Assembly: GCA_002305925.1 (NCBI GenBank)
Contig: DBRL01000017.1
Span: 2,810-66,809, forward strand
Source of the DNA: Candidatus Peregrinibacteria bacterium UBA1369
GTDB lineage: Bacteria; Patescibacteriota; Gracilibacteria; UBA1369
Length of the DNA stretch: 64,000 bases
Direction: 5' to 3'
Below are positions 33,638-41,789 of this stretch, one piece after another. The notes beneath the pieces are model-generated. The model searched no databases. It was not told the DNA's origin and worked only from the letters and a program-made list of their open reading frames with translations. Positions within the stretch are counted from its first letter, which is position 1, and the number at the start of each line of letters is the position of its first letter. The position numbers were made by a program, and so were the translations under genes.

Positions 33638-35194
33638 ATGTCTAGCAAAAAGAAAATAACCACGCGGGCGGAGGATTATTCCAAATGGTACCTGGATGTG
33701 ATTGAAGTGGCCGATCTGGCTGAGAACGCGGCGGTGAAGGGCTGCATGGTGATCAAACCCTATGGCTATGCCATCTGGGAAAATTTTCAGGCCGTACTGG
33801 ACCGCATGATCAAGGAAACCGGCCATCAGAATGCCTATTTCCCGCTGCTGATTCCCAAGTCCTTTCTGTCCCGCGAGGCCAGTCACGTGGAGGGCTTTGC
33901 CAAGGAATGCGCCGTGGTTACTCATTACCGGCTGAAGGCCCAGGACGGGGGAGTGGTGGTTGATCCGGAAGCCAAACTGACCGAGGAGCTGATCATTCGT
34001 CCGACTTCCGAGACGATTATCTATGATACCTTTTCGCGCTGGGTTTCCTCCTGGCGTGATTTGCCGCTGCTGGTCAATCAGTGGGCCAATATTGTGCGCT
34101 GGGAGATGCGTACCCGGCCTTTTCTGCGTACTACGGAGTTTCTCTGGCAGGAGGGGCACACCGCTCATGCTACCAAGGAAGAGGCGGACGCCGAAGTATC
34201 CAAAATGCTGGAAGTTTACCGCGTTTTTGCCGAGGAATATCTGGCTATCCCGGTGATCAAGGGGTTGAAATCCGAGTCGGAAAAGTTTGCTGGAGCGCTC
34301 TATACCACTACCATTGAGGCGATGATGCAGGACGGCAAGGCACTGCAGGCTGGTACTTCGCATAATCTGGGCCAGCATTTTGCGGAGGTTTTTGAGGTGA
34401 AATTTGCCGATCAGGACGGGCAGCTGAAATATTGCTGGACGACCAGCTGGGGGGTCAGCACACGAATGATGGGCGCGCTGATTATGTGCCATTCCGATGA
34501 TAAGGGGCTGGTGCTGCCGCCGAAAATTGCGCCGGTCAAAGTGGTGATTGTGCCGATCTGGAAGGACGAAGCCAAAAAGGCACAGATGCTGGAGGCGGCG
34601 GCGAAACTGGCTGGGGAGGTGTCTGCCGGGCTGGCTGGCGTTGGCCCTGTGAGTGTCGGGGGTGGCGCGGGGGCTGCGGTGACGGCTGGGGCTGCCCCGG
34701 GCGGTCTGCTGGGCGCGGTTAAAGTTGACACGCGCGACCATCTGACGGTTGGTGAGAAATTTTACGAATGGGAGAAAAAGGGCGTGCCGCTGCGCATTGA
34801 GCTGGGCGAGCGTGAGCTGGAGGCCGGTCAGGTGGTGGTGGTGCGGCGCGATGACGGCAGCAAGCAAAATCTGCCGCTGGATCAGGTGGCCGGTCAGGTT
34901 TCGGGGCTTTTGGAGGCTATTCAGACGGCGCTATTTGAAAAAGCCAGGAACTTCCGCGAGGCCAATATGCACGAAATAGAAGATTATACTGCCTTTAAAA
35001 AACAGCTGGAAGCCGATGTCCCGGGTTTTATTGTCTCTCACTGGTGCGGTTCTGCGGTTTGCGAGGAGCAGATCAAGGAAGAGACCAAGGCTTCGACCCG
35101 CTGTATGCCGTTTGATTTGGAAAAAACTTCCGGCAAATGCATAAAATGCGGTACGGAAACCGATCGGCGCATTATTTTCGCCAAGGCGTATTAA
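33638..35194 (+). CDS. proS: Prolyl-tRNA synthetase, archaeal/eukaryotic (type 3) form
   Basis: Charges tRNA-Pro. The 518-residue protein lacks the bacterial editing (INS) domain and has the C-terminal zinc domain of the archaeal/eukaryotic type. Motif 2 lies in WANIVRWEMRTRPFLRTTEF and motif 3 in GVSTRMMGALIMCHSDD. The zinc ligands are seen in WCGSAVCEEQIKEET and CIKCGTETDRR, and the terminal Tyr (AKAY) is present. An unusual Gly/Ala/Val-rich stretch (about residues 328-358) interrupts the anticodon-binding domain where relatives have a short loop. This gene type is common in CPR and some Firmicutes. Confidence 0.95.
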   Translation: MSSKKKITTRAEDYSKWYLDVIEVADLAENAAVKGCMVIKPYGYAIWENFQAVLDRMIKETGHQNAYFPLLIPKSFLSREASHVEGFAKECAVVTHYRLKAQDGGVVVDPEAKLTEELIIRPTSETIIYDTFSRWVSSWRDLPLLVNQWANIVRWEMRTRPFLRTTEFLWQEGHTAHATKEEADAEVSKMLEVYRVFAEEYLAIPVIKGLKSESEKFAGALYTTTIEAMMQDGKALQAGTSHNLGQHFAEVFEVKFADQDGQLKYCWTTSWGVSTRMMGALIMCHSDDKGLVLPPKIAPVKVVIVPIWKDEAKKAQMLEAAAKLAGEVSAGLAGVGPVSVGGGAGAAVTAGAAPGGLLGAVKVDTRDHLTVGEKFYEWEKKGVPLRIELGERELEAGQVVVVRRDDGSKQNLPLDQVAGQVSGLLEAIQTALFEKARNFREANMHEIEDYTAFKKQLEADVPGFIVSHWCGSAVCEEQIKEETKASTRCMPFDLEKTSGKCIKCGTETDRRIIFAKAY

Positions 35195-35213
35195 GCCGGT
35201 GGTACCGCGCGCT

Positions 35214-35241
35214 TTGACATGCTAGTAATATAGTATATAAT
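35214..35241 (+). promoter_or_regulatory. Near-perfect sigma-70 promoter
   Basis: TTGACA (35214-35219) and TATAAT (35236-35241) match both consensus hexamers exactly, with a 16-base spacer. The ATG at 35274 is 32 bases after the -10. This is the strongest-looking promoter in the window, placed before a gene of unknown function. Confidence 0.7.
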
Positions 35242-35273
35242 TAGCCCTTATTTAAAGTTATTAAGGGCTGTGC

Positions 35274-35846
35274 ATGTCGATTAAAAAAGACCATGCCTTG
35301 GAGGATGCTCAATCAGAGGATTTGATTGAGTCGATGAAAACCGCTTTGCCGGAAAATATTGCGCGAACTTTAGTGGAGGCTTTGGCCGGACTCAGACCTG
35401 AGGATTTGGGCCGCGTGCCCGTATTGGGGGAGGCCGTGTTGTGCTTTTCTCCGGCAGATCTGGAGATGTTGAGAATTTATATTCATGGTGCCTTGGAACA
35501 GGTTCACAAGGATTTGTTTGAAGGCAAGAAATTGGTTGTTCCCGTTTGTCCTCAGCCACCTCTTTTGCCCGATGCTCGAATTGGTGAAGATGCCGATGCG
35601 GAAGTTACGGATGGATTGTATGCTTTGAAAAAGAAACAATATCAGGTGGAAATGCAGAGATATCATCGTCTCAAGGCGGCAAAAGACCAGCTTTGGGAAG
35701 ATTTGCATGTGCTTTATACCCTGGAATGCGAGTTGCGTGATTGTCGTCTGGAGGCCGTGCCGGATTTGGAGGCGACTATGTTGTCGAACGCGATACATAC
35801 TTCCGTGATTAAGGCGGGTGAAACATCGGAGGGAGAAGGGGAGTAG
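35274..35846 (+). CDS. Hypothetical acidic protein behind a strong promoter
   Basis: Not recognised. It is 190 residues, soluble and acidic at both ends (EDAQSEDLIESMKTALPENI; GETSEGEGE). The middle has a Pro-rich loop (VVPVCPQPPLLPDARIGED) and a long helix (LKKKQYQVEMQRYHRLKAAK). No membrane segment. Its consensus promoter suggests high expression. A perfect hairpin with a T-tract lies 233 bases after the stop. Confidence 0.7.
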   Translation: MSIKKDHALEDAQSEDLIESMKTALPENIARTLVEALAGLRPEDLGRVPVLGEAVLCFSPADLEMLRIYIHGALEQVHKDLFEGKKLVVPVCPQPPLLPDARIGEDADAEVTDGLYALKKKQYQVEMQRYHRLKAAKDQLWEDLHVLYTLECELRDCRLEAVPDLEATMLSNAIHTSVIKAGETSEGEGE

Positions 35847-36303
35847 GGTCGGATGCCGCTTCTCCCACCGGCCGTTTCAGGCGCGCGGATAGCGCGCCCG
35901 CTTCGGACTCCCGCCGGCACCAGCTGCTCGGATAGCGCAACCGCCAGCCGCCGCGCGCTCCTGCCGCGCTATCGCATAGCCGTCCGCCGGTTCCAGCTTA
36001 TCCGCCGGCACAGATGCGGCGACCTCACCGCCGTCGTCGCCACCAGCCAATCCGCTTGTAAAAGCCGACCAACGGCCAAAAAGTCTGCGCGCGCAGACTT
36101 TTTTCTTGTTTTCGCTCCGCCGACCGCGCCAGCCGCTCGCCCCAGCCGCTCGATAGCACAGCCAGCGCGGGCTATTATGCGAAATGACTATGATTTCAAC
36201 ATATCGGCGCGCTGCCCGTCCCCGTCGCTCCCGCTTTTTGGCTTCCCGCTGCGGCGACCAGCCTGCAACTTGACAGCCGCCCGCAAGCCCGAATAGTTGA
36301 TTA
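35847..36303. other. C-rich strand-biased spacer before the HNH gene
   Basis: A 457-base stretch with no gene I can support. The plus strand is strongly C-rich over G. It has short recurrent pieces (GATAGCGC near 35887 and 35931, CAGCCGCTCG twice near 36130-36150) and one perfect 26-base palindrome at 36079-36104. Open frames on both strands are Arg/Ala/Pro low complexity with no domain. It could hold a structured RNA, a decayed mobile element, or only a leader and terminator. Confidence 0.5.
36079..36108. terminator. Perfect 26-base palindrome with T-tract
   Basis: AAAAAGTCTGCGC followed directly by its exact complement, then more T. The shape fits a bidirectional intrinsic terminator. It is 233 bases after the 35.3 kb gene, which is far. 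The central 16 bases recur inside the HNH gene, so another role is possible. Confidence 0.45.
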
Positions 36304-37209
36304 ATGGCTTTAGCAAAATATAATTTAGACATAACAAAAATTAATCCGCCGCGCATGAATTACGCCACCTATACGGACAAACAGATTTACAGGCTCTGCC
36401 AAGAATACGGCGCGGCCGCGCTGGCGGCGCGCCGGAAATTCGCCGGGCTGCTGCCGGAGGTTGACAAAAGACGGCTCTACGAGCGCCGCGGCTACGGTTC
36501 GATTTATCATTTCGCCGCGCAATTGGTCGGGATGAGCCATGAACAGGTGGACGTGGTGTTGCGGTTGGAGCGGCGTCTGGGTGATAAGCCGATCCTGCAC
36601 CAGGCGCTTACGACAGGCCAAATTAGCGTCAACAAATTGGTGCGCGTGGTGTCCATCGCCACGGTGGAAAATCACGGGCAGCTGGCGGAAAAAATTGCTA
36701 CTTTGTCACAGGCGGCGGTGGAAGTTTTTGTGCGCGATTACAAAAATGAAAATGGCTTGCGGCAGCCGACGGATGGCAGTAAAAGTCTGCGCGCGCAGAC
36801 CGGGCAAGCGCTGAAATTGGACGCGGATGTGGAGGGGCAACTGCTGGAAATGCAGGCCCAGGGCATCGATCTAAACGCTTTTCTGCGCGGCGCGCTGGAG
36901 CGGAGGGGGCGGGAAATCGCGGAGGAAAAAGACAAATTGGCGCTGGGGCAGGCAGACCAGAAACCATTTTCCGGCAAACCAGTCACCCGATATGTCCCCG
37001 TAAAAATCAGACGCGTTCTGCGGCAGCAATACGGTACGCGCTGCAGCATGCCCGATTGCCACAGGCAGGCGGTAAATCTGCACCATGAAAAAGGTTTTGC
37101 CGCGACGCGCAGCCACGATCCGCGCCACCTCAAGCCGCTTTGCGCGGGGCATCATCTGTTGGCGCATGCCGGGGATCGGCTGGTGCAGCGATATAGAAGC
37201 GGGGGGTAA
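36304..37209 (+). CDS. HNH endonuclease-like protein
   Basis: 301 residues. The C-terminal domain (about 245-287) has the HNH layout: RCSMPDCHRQAVNLHHEKGF, then HDPRHLKPLCAGHHLLAH. It has two Cys before and one Cys after, giving a beta-beta-alpha-metal nuclease. The N-terminal 200 residues are helical (RLYERRGYGSIYHFAAQLVG; LERRLGDKPILHQALTTGQI) and resemble DUF222-type HNH proteins found as repeated families in bacteria. The substrate is unknown: mobile-element, phage-defence and repair roles are all possible. No RuvC part exists, so it is not IscB-like. Its GC-rich body resembles the spacer upstream. Confidence 0.85.
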   Translation: MALAKYNLDITKINPPRMNYATYTDKQIYRLCQEYGAAALAARRKFAGLLPEVDKRRLYERRGYGSIYHFAAQLVGMSHEQVDVVLRLERRLGDKPILHQALTTGQISVNKLVRVVSIATVENHGQLAEKIATLSQAAVEVFVRDYKNENGLRQPTDGSKSLRAQTGQALKLDADVEGQLLEMQAQGIDLNAFLRGALERRGREIAEEKDKLALGQADQKPFSGKPVTRYVPVKIRRVLRQQYGTRCSMPDCHRQAVNLHHEKGFAATRSHDPRHLKPLCAGHHLLAHAGDRLVQRYRSGG

Positions 37210-37288
37210 AAAGCACAGCTATTTTGTCAAATGACCGCTGGGCAAAATATGCAAAAATGTACGACGGTGGGTCGGGGTGTGGCGGGGC

Positions 37289-38569
37289 TTAGTTTGATGT
37301 GTCGGTGTCGTCGGGTAGCGATGCTGTGGTGGAAAATTCATCGTCCGTCGATGCCTTGGTTTCGTTAAAGGCGAGTGTTTTTTCGATGAAGCGGTTTTTG
37401 GTTTCGCTGGACGTGCCGCGCGCGAAAATTACCAGTGTGGCAGCGTCGTCAATGGCTCCGGTGAAACCGGCCTGGTCTACCCAGACGATTGATTTGTTCC
37501 CGTCCTCGTCGAAGATGACCAGGCAGGCGTCGCCGCCGCTGGAGTAATATTCATAGAGGCTGTCGGACATTGAGGAGATATTTTCAAAGCCAAAATCGGA
37601 ACGCGTGTAAATCGGCCACATCATGCAGATGCCGTCTTTTTTCAGCAGACGGTCGATTTCTTCCCAGTAAATGCGGAAATCAATGTTCGACATAACCGGA
37701 AAAACATGGGTGGAAATTGACCAGCTGGCCGTAATGCGGTCAAAACTGTGATTGTCGAAGGGCACGTTGGGGAAGGCGGCCTTGATCAAATCGGCCTGTT
37801 TCATCCGGCGCACGAAGCGGTTGTCGTGAATAATGCTGTCGCGGATTCTTTTTTCTTCTTCCACGCTGAGATGTTTGCCGGCCAGATTGCGCGCCACTCT
37901 TTCTTCGCGGATCTTCGGCTCGATTACGGTGTCGATCAGCCAGATGTCGCGCAGCCCCCGCCCCAGTCTTTGCATGGTGTGCCAGAGATCGACGGTAAGC
38001 ATGATTTCGCTGTGATCGCCGACTGTGCGGATCGGGTTTTCTTTGGGCAGTTCCGAAGTCAGTGTGATGATGTTTTGTCCGACGCGGTCGAAGCTGTCGA
38101 TGCCTTCGCGTTTTAACTGATCAAAGTATTGCGCCAGTTTTGTAGCCAGATCTTTGGTTTCCTGGTAACTTTCAAAAATGTTGATCAGGGTTTGGAAGGC
38201 TTCCGGTGCCCAACCCAGGAAGGCTTCGGGGTCATGCACAAATTCGGCTTCTTCACCGGATTCATAATCGATGCTGGTTACGCCGGGGAGGTCCAGTTTC
38301 TGCCAGGGATCGCCGATATTAAGGATACGCGCGTCCTCGGGGAACAGTTCGTCCAGTGGAATGCCGGATTCCAGGGCGTACTTTTCGGGTGGCCGGCCGG
38401 TGAGGGCTTTCTGCGGGGCGTCCAAATCCAGTACGCGCTGTTCGAGCGCCGCCAGTACGGCGTCACGCTCGGCGGCGCGGATTTCATCGCCGGCCTGGTC
38501 GATATCGCGGCGGGTCTGTTTTTTGGCGCGGGGGCGGCGCATGTTTTCACTGTTTTTGAGCGTCTGCAT
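37289..38569 (-). CDS. Divergent class I methyltransferase-like protein
   Basis: 426 residues. A basic start (RRPRAKKQTRRD) precedes a segment with SAM-methyltransferase character: RILNIGDPWQKL resembles motif I with the following acidic VTSIDYESGEE. FPNVPFDNHSFDRITASWSI resembles motif IV, and EEIDRLLKKDGICMMWPIYT the strand after it. About 150 helical residues are inserted between motif I and motif IV. No substrate domain is recognised. Glycine content in motif I is low, so activity is uncertain. The tail is Thr/Ser/Asp-rich. The gene stands alone, facing the HNH gene. Confidence 0.65.
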   Translation of the reverse strand: MQTLKNSENMRRPRAKKQTRRDIDQAGDEIRAAERDAVLAALEQRVLDLDAPQKALTGRPPEKYALESGIPLDELFPEDARILNIGDPWQKLDLPGVTSIDYESGEEAEFVHDPEAFLGWAPEAFQTLINIFESYQETKDLATKLAQYFDQLKREGIDSFDRVGQNIITLTSELPKENPIRTVGDHSEIMLTVDLWHTMQRLGRGLRDIWLIDTVIEPKIREERVARNLAGKHLSVEEEKRIRDSIIHDNRFVRRMKQADLIKAAFPNVPFDNHSFDRITASWSISTHVFPVMSNIDFRIYWEEIDRLLKKDGICMMWPIYTRSDFGFENISSMSDSLYEYYSSGGDACLVIFDEDGNKSIVWVDQAGFTGAIDDAATLVIFARGTSSETKNRFIEKTLAFNETKASTDDEFSTTASLPDDTDTSN

Positions 38570-38641
38570 GGGGTGGGGAAATTATCTTTTCCCAATATTT
38601 TAACATGAATTTGCTTTGACTGTCAGGGGGAAAATATTGTT

Positions 38642-39223
38642 ATGGTGTGTGCGATTACTAATACTTTTTTTATGGATAAAAATTATCAAGGGACTGAGGG
38701 AGAGAAAGTCATTGAATATTATTTGGAAGATCAGAACATCAAGTTTATACCGCAGGTTCAGCTCCCTAACCTGAAAGGTGATACGAAAAATTATCGTGTG
38801 GCAGATTTTTATCTTCCACAGTACAGGGTTTATTTGGAGTTCTTGGGCAGGTGGAATGTAGCTGATGACAAGAGTGGTTATATTGAAAAAATGAAGATTT
38901 ATGCCGACAACAAAATCCCCTGTATTTATATTTATCCGGAAAACCTGGGGGCCCTGGGGTTGCTTTTTAATATGAGGATGGAAGAGCAGTTTAAAACTTT
39001 TCCTGATTTAAGGGTTGAGAGACTTAAATTCAGGTTTTGGAAGTTGAAAAAAACTATCCTGCGGGGACTGCTATTATGGATGAGCATGACGCTCTTATTG
39101 GTTTTTGCTGAAAATATCTATAACGGGAAGTTGGCCGTGGGCCTAGTTTCCTTGTGGTTGCCATTGCTGTTCTTCGTGGCTCTGATGGCTTATGCCCTTA
39201 AGTTGATTTTCCTGAGAAAATAG
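38642..39223 (+). CDS. PD-(D/E)XK-like nuclease domain with two membrane helices
   Basis: 193 residues. Residues about 15-110 read like a small PD-(D/E)XK nuclease: EGEKVIEYYLEDQNIKFIPQ, then RVADFYLPQYRVYLEFLGRW with the Asp and Glu of the core, then YIEKMKIYADNKIPCIYIYP carrying the Lys. The last 60 residues form two membrane helices (LLLWMSMTLLLVFAENIY; VSLWLPLLFFVALMAYALKLIF). Nuclease folds tethered to a membrane are unusual. An ATG ten codons downstream (MDKNYQ) is also possible as the start. Confidence 0.7.
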   Translation: MVCAITNTFFMDKNYQGTEGEKVIEYYLEDQNIKFIPQVQLPNLKGDTKNYRVADFYLPQYRVYLEFLGRWNVADDKSGYIEKMKIYADNKIPCIYIYPENLGALGLLFNMRMEEQFKTFPDLRVERLKFRFWKLKKTILRGLLLWMSMTLLLVFAENIYNGKLAVGLVSLWLPLLFFVALMAYALKLIFLRK

Positions 39224-39236
39224 AGATTCTCTTGAA

Positions 39237-39310
39237 TGGAGCGGTATACGGGAATCGAACCCGTGTCTCAGCCTTGGGAAGGCCGCATTCTACCATTGAA
39301 CCAATACCGC
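39237..39310 (-). tRNA. tRNA-Gly (anticodon CCC)
   Basis: The 74-base cloverleaf reads GCGGTAT...ATACCGCTCCA on the minus strand. The acceptor stem is 39304-39310 with 39241-39247. The anticodon arm CGGCC-TTCCCAA-GGCTG gives anticodon CCC with U33. The T arm has TTCGATTC. The discriminator is U, as in bacterial tRNA-Gly, and CCA is encoded. Anticodon CCC reads GGG codons. Confidence 0.95.
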
Positions 39311-39393
39311 GTGATGTGCAGGAGGTGTAGGCGGTCTGAGCGCGCAGACTTTACGGTTGTGAATTTTACAGAATTTTGGAAAATCGGCAACAA

Positions 39394-39975
39394 TTATTTG
39401 GGTCGAATCAGGTGGCTGAAAATACCGCGTCTGTGGTTGGAAGGAGGATCGTCTCCAGCAGATGATGTGGATGATGCTGTGGATGAATCAGAACGCCAGC
39501 TCTTTTCCAGGCGGCGTAGTTCGCGGCGGTGTTCGCGGTAACGGGGGTCAAATTCAGCTACTCGGGCCCAGAATTTGGGGGAGTGGTTCATTTCGAAAAG
39601 ATGGCAGTATTCGTGGATGGCGATGTACTGCTGGACGGGCAGGGGCAGCTTGGCCAGGTCAATATTGAAATTGAGATTGTGGCTGGCGGAGGCCGAGCCC
39701 CAGCGCGAGCGCATTTTTTTGTAGCGCACTGCGTTGATCTGGCGCGGGGCGAAGGCTTTCAGCAGCAGCAGGGTTTCTTCGATGATGTTTTTGGTGGAGC
39801 GGCGGTAGAGCTGTTCGGTGAGAATTTTCAACTGTTCGCGCTGCTGGCGGCTGCTCAGATCATAGCAAAGGGTGGCCCGCGCGGCGTCGGGCAGTATTTC
39901 CAGGCGCGATTTTTTCAGGCTGTGGTAGGTGATTTGCAGTGGCAGGGGGGTGCCGCGGTAGAAAATTTCCGGCAT
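39394..39975 (-). CDS. YgjP-like (DUF45) zinc metallopeptidase family protein
   Basis: 193 residues. The family core is RSRWGSASASHNLNFNIDLA, then VQQYIAIHEYCHLFEMNHSPKFW, where HEYCH provides the zinc ligands and Glu and the His of MNHS a third. Members are wzincin-like proteins; E. coli YgjP has been linked to nucleotide hydrolysis, but the role is not settled. The C-terminus has a Ser/Asp-rich tail. It is soluble. It faces the zincin-like gene at 40041 divergently, 65 bases apart. Confidence 0.88.
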   Translation of the reverse strand: MPEIFYRGTPLPLQITYHSLKKSRLEILPDAARATLCYDLSSRQQREQLKILTEQLYRRSTKNIIEETLLLLKAFAPRQINAVRYKKMRSRWGSASASHNLNFNIDLAKLPLPVQQYIAIHEYCHLFEMNHSPKFWARVAEFDPRYREHRRELRRLEKSWRSDSSTASSTSSAGDDPPSNHRRGIFSHLIRPK

Positions 39976-40040
39976 TGATGCTATTTTGGAAACTGATTCG
40001 TGACTACTTTAGGCTCTGGGAACAAATTAAGTCAATTGGC

Positions 40041-40436
40041 ATGGTGGAAATGGACAGTGAAGAATTCGCCGCCCTGGTGCGGGAGATCTATGAGCGGGAA
40101 ATCCCGGCCAGATTCAAGGACGCCCTGGAGAATATCGCTCTGACCATCGAGGACGAGCCGACCGGGCGGGCCGCGCGCGATGGGCGGACTTTGCTGGGAC
40201 TGTATGAGGGGGTGCCGAAAATCGCGCCTTTTTCTGTTTTTCACGGAGTGCAGCCTTCAAAGATTACGCTCTATCAAAAAAATATTTTGCATTATGCCCG
40301 GGACCGGCGCGACCTGGAGGCGCTGATTCAGGAGGTGCTGATGCATGAAATCGCCCATTATTTCGGCTATGGTGAGCGGGATATGATTCACATGGATGCG
40401 CGTTTGCGTCGCAAACTGGGGCGGGAGGAGGAGTGA
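40041..40436 (+). CDS. Zincin-like metallopeptidase (DUF1025 family)
   Basis: 131 residues. A small protein of the family with the C-terminal signature VLMHEIAHYFGYGERDMIHM: HEIAH for zinc and catalysis, with the downstream His/Asp region. The middle LLGLYEGVPKIAPFS and ITLYQKNILHYARD are also typical. These minimal zincins are widespread and uncharacterised. The ATG at 40041 (MVEMDSEEF) is used; the open frame upstream runs into the neighbour's start region. Confidence 0.87.
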   Translation: MVEMDSEEFAALVREIYEREIPARFKDALENIALTIEDEPTGRAARDGRTLLGLYEGVPKIAPFSVFHGVQPSKITLYQKNILHYARDRRDLEALIQEVLMHEIAHYFGYGERDMIHMDARLRRKLGREEE

Positions 40437-40438
40437 GG

Positions 40439-40594
40439 CTATTTTTTCCCGGCATTTTTTTTCTGACCTGGAAGATGGGTTTTTTCTTTGCCGAGTTTTT
40501 TTTGCTGATGGACTTTCTTTTCCAGCGTGAGTAGTTTGGCGCCGGCATTTTTGTCGACGGGAGTTGTTTCGTGTTTGCGGTGATAGCTTGTCAT
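40439..40594 (-). CDS. Small basic protein (51 residues)
   Basis: A short frame from ATG (40592-40594) to TAG (40439-40441), starting MTSYHRKHETTPVDKNAGAK and ending GQKKNAGKK. About a third of the residues are Lys, Arg or His. No family was recognised. It fits closely between two genes and its stop is two bases from the converging stop of the zincin gene. Real coding is likely because of the placement and the lack of any other use for this gap. Confidence 0.55.
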   Translation of the reverse strand: MTSYHRKHETTPVDKNAGAKLLTLEKKVHQQKKLGKEKTHLPGQKKNAGKK

Positions 40595-40630
40595 GGGTGT
40601 TTGTTTTAGGGTGATTTGAGCATAGCTGCT

Positions 40631-41737
40631 TTAGGGCTGTTTGAAAAGTGGACAGTTGTCGATGATTTCCTTTACTTCGGCCGCGCTGTCTGCGGCCATC
40701 AGTTCGAGGCGCAGTTCCTTGGAGCCGGGGAAGCCTTTGCAGTACCAGCCGAGATGTTTTTTCATCGGGGCAAAGACTTTGGGGCCGCCGCCGAAAATCG
40801 CTTCGTACAGCTCAGCATGCTCCGCGGCGGCGGCCAGCCGTTCTGACGGTGTTGGCTGGTGCCCGCCAAAAAACCAGGGGTTGCCAAAGGTGGCGCGGCC
40901 CACCAGGACGCCGTCCAGTTTGTAGTCGGCGGTTTTTTGGCGGGCATCGTGGAGGCTGTCGATGTCGCCGTTGCCGAGAAAAACCGTTTCCGGTCTTTCT
41001 TGATGGATCAGGGCGGCGGCTTTGCCGATCTCGTCCCAGTCGGCCCGGCCACTGTACATTTGGTTGAGGGTGCGGCCGTGCAGGGTGATGCAGTCAGGTT
41101 CGGTTTCGAGCAGATGGCTCATCCATTCTTCGGTGATTGGGCGGTCATAGCCGAGGCGGGTTTTGACTGATATTGGCAGGGGCGAGCGTTTGCTGTCATC
41201 AAGTGCGCCGGTTGCGTGCGGCGAGCGTTTTTCCAGCCAGGCGACGATGTCCGGATGGACGCCGGCCTCCGCCGCGCTGCGGCCGGCGGCTATGTCGATG
41301 GTGGCGCGCCGGCAGGCGCGCAGAATTTCTTTGGCCAGTTCGGGAGTGCGGATCAGACCGGCACCGGCTCCATGGGTGGAGACGCTTTTGGAGGGGCAGC
41401 CCATGTTGACGTCGATACCGTCAAAACCCAGGGCGGCGATGATGAAACAGGCCTGGTAAAAAGCTTCTGGATTGGTACCGAAAACCTGGGCGACAATCGG
41501 ATGTTCCAGCTGATCGTAATGAAATGGTAGCAGCGGTTTGGCTGCCCCGTGGGCCAGTCCTTCGACAGTGGTAAATTCAGTGTAAAGGACGGTTGGCAGC
41601 CGTGGTTGTTCGTTCGATGGCGCGGTTGTCCGGCTATGGCGCAGTACCATTTGCCGAAAGGCCGAGTCGGTGATTCCGTCCATTGGAGCCAGTCCTAGAA
41701 TTGGTCTTTCAAGTTTTTGCCAAAAGTTTTGGTGCAT
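40631..41737 (-). CDS. dus: tRNA-dihydrouridine synthase
   Basis: A flavin enzyme that reduces uridine to dihydrouridine in tRNA D-loops. The 368 residues start with the TIM barrel: RPILGLAPMDGITDSAFRQM (FMN phosphate site). The catalytic Cys is in IDVNMGCPSKSVSTHGAGAG, and PISVKTRLGYD and ITLHGRTLNQMYSGRADWDEIG follow. FLGNGDIDSL and GVLVGRATFGNPWFF bind FMN. The C-terminal helical domain recognises tRNA. Most like DusB. Its first base faces the phosphoketolase promoter. Confidence 0.95.
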   Translation of the reverse strand: MHQNFWQKLERPILGLAPMDGITDSAFRQMVLRHSRTTAPSNEQPRLPTVLYTEFTTVEGLAHGAAKPLLPFHYDQLEHPIVAQVFGTNPEAFYQACFIIAALGFDGIDVNMGCPSKSVSTHGAGAGLIRTPELAKEILRACRRATIDIAAGRSAAEAGVHPDIVAWLEKRSPHATGALDDSKRSPLPISVKTRLGYDRPITEEWMSHLLETEPDCITLHGRTLNQMYSGRADWDEIGKAAALIHQERPETVFLGNGDIDSLHDARQKTADYKLDGVLVGRATFGNPWFFGGHQPTPSERLAAAAEHAELYEAIFGGGPKVFAPMKKHLGWYCKGFPGSKELRLELMAADSAAEVKEIIDNCPLFKQP

Positions 41738-41754
41738 CGCCGGAAGTGTTCTGT

Positions 41755-41760
41755 TATAAT
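41755..41760 (+). promoter_or_regulatory. Extended -10 promoter for the phosphoketolase gene
   Basis: TGTTATAAT gives a perfect TATAAT with a TGn extension, 30 bases before the ATG at 41790. The -35 region is poor. Confidence 0.55.
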
Positions 41761-41789
41761 CTGTTCAAACAAAAATTAACACATTGATC

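Noticed and set aside
35853..36356. Open frames in the C-rich spacer
   Set aside because: The translations are Arg/Ala/Pro/Ser low complexity caused by base skew, with no recognisable domain and heavy overlap with the HNH start.
36304..37209. IscB/OMEGA-type RNA-guided nuclease, because an HNH gene follows a structured GC-rich spacer
   Set aside because: The 301-residue protein has no RuvC motifs, bridge helix or PLMP-type start. Only a DUF222-like helical part and the HNH are seen.
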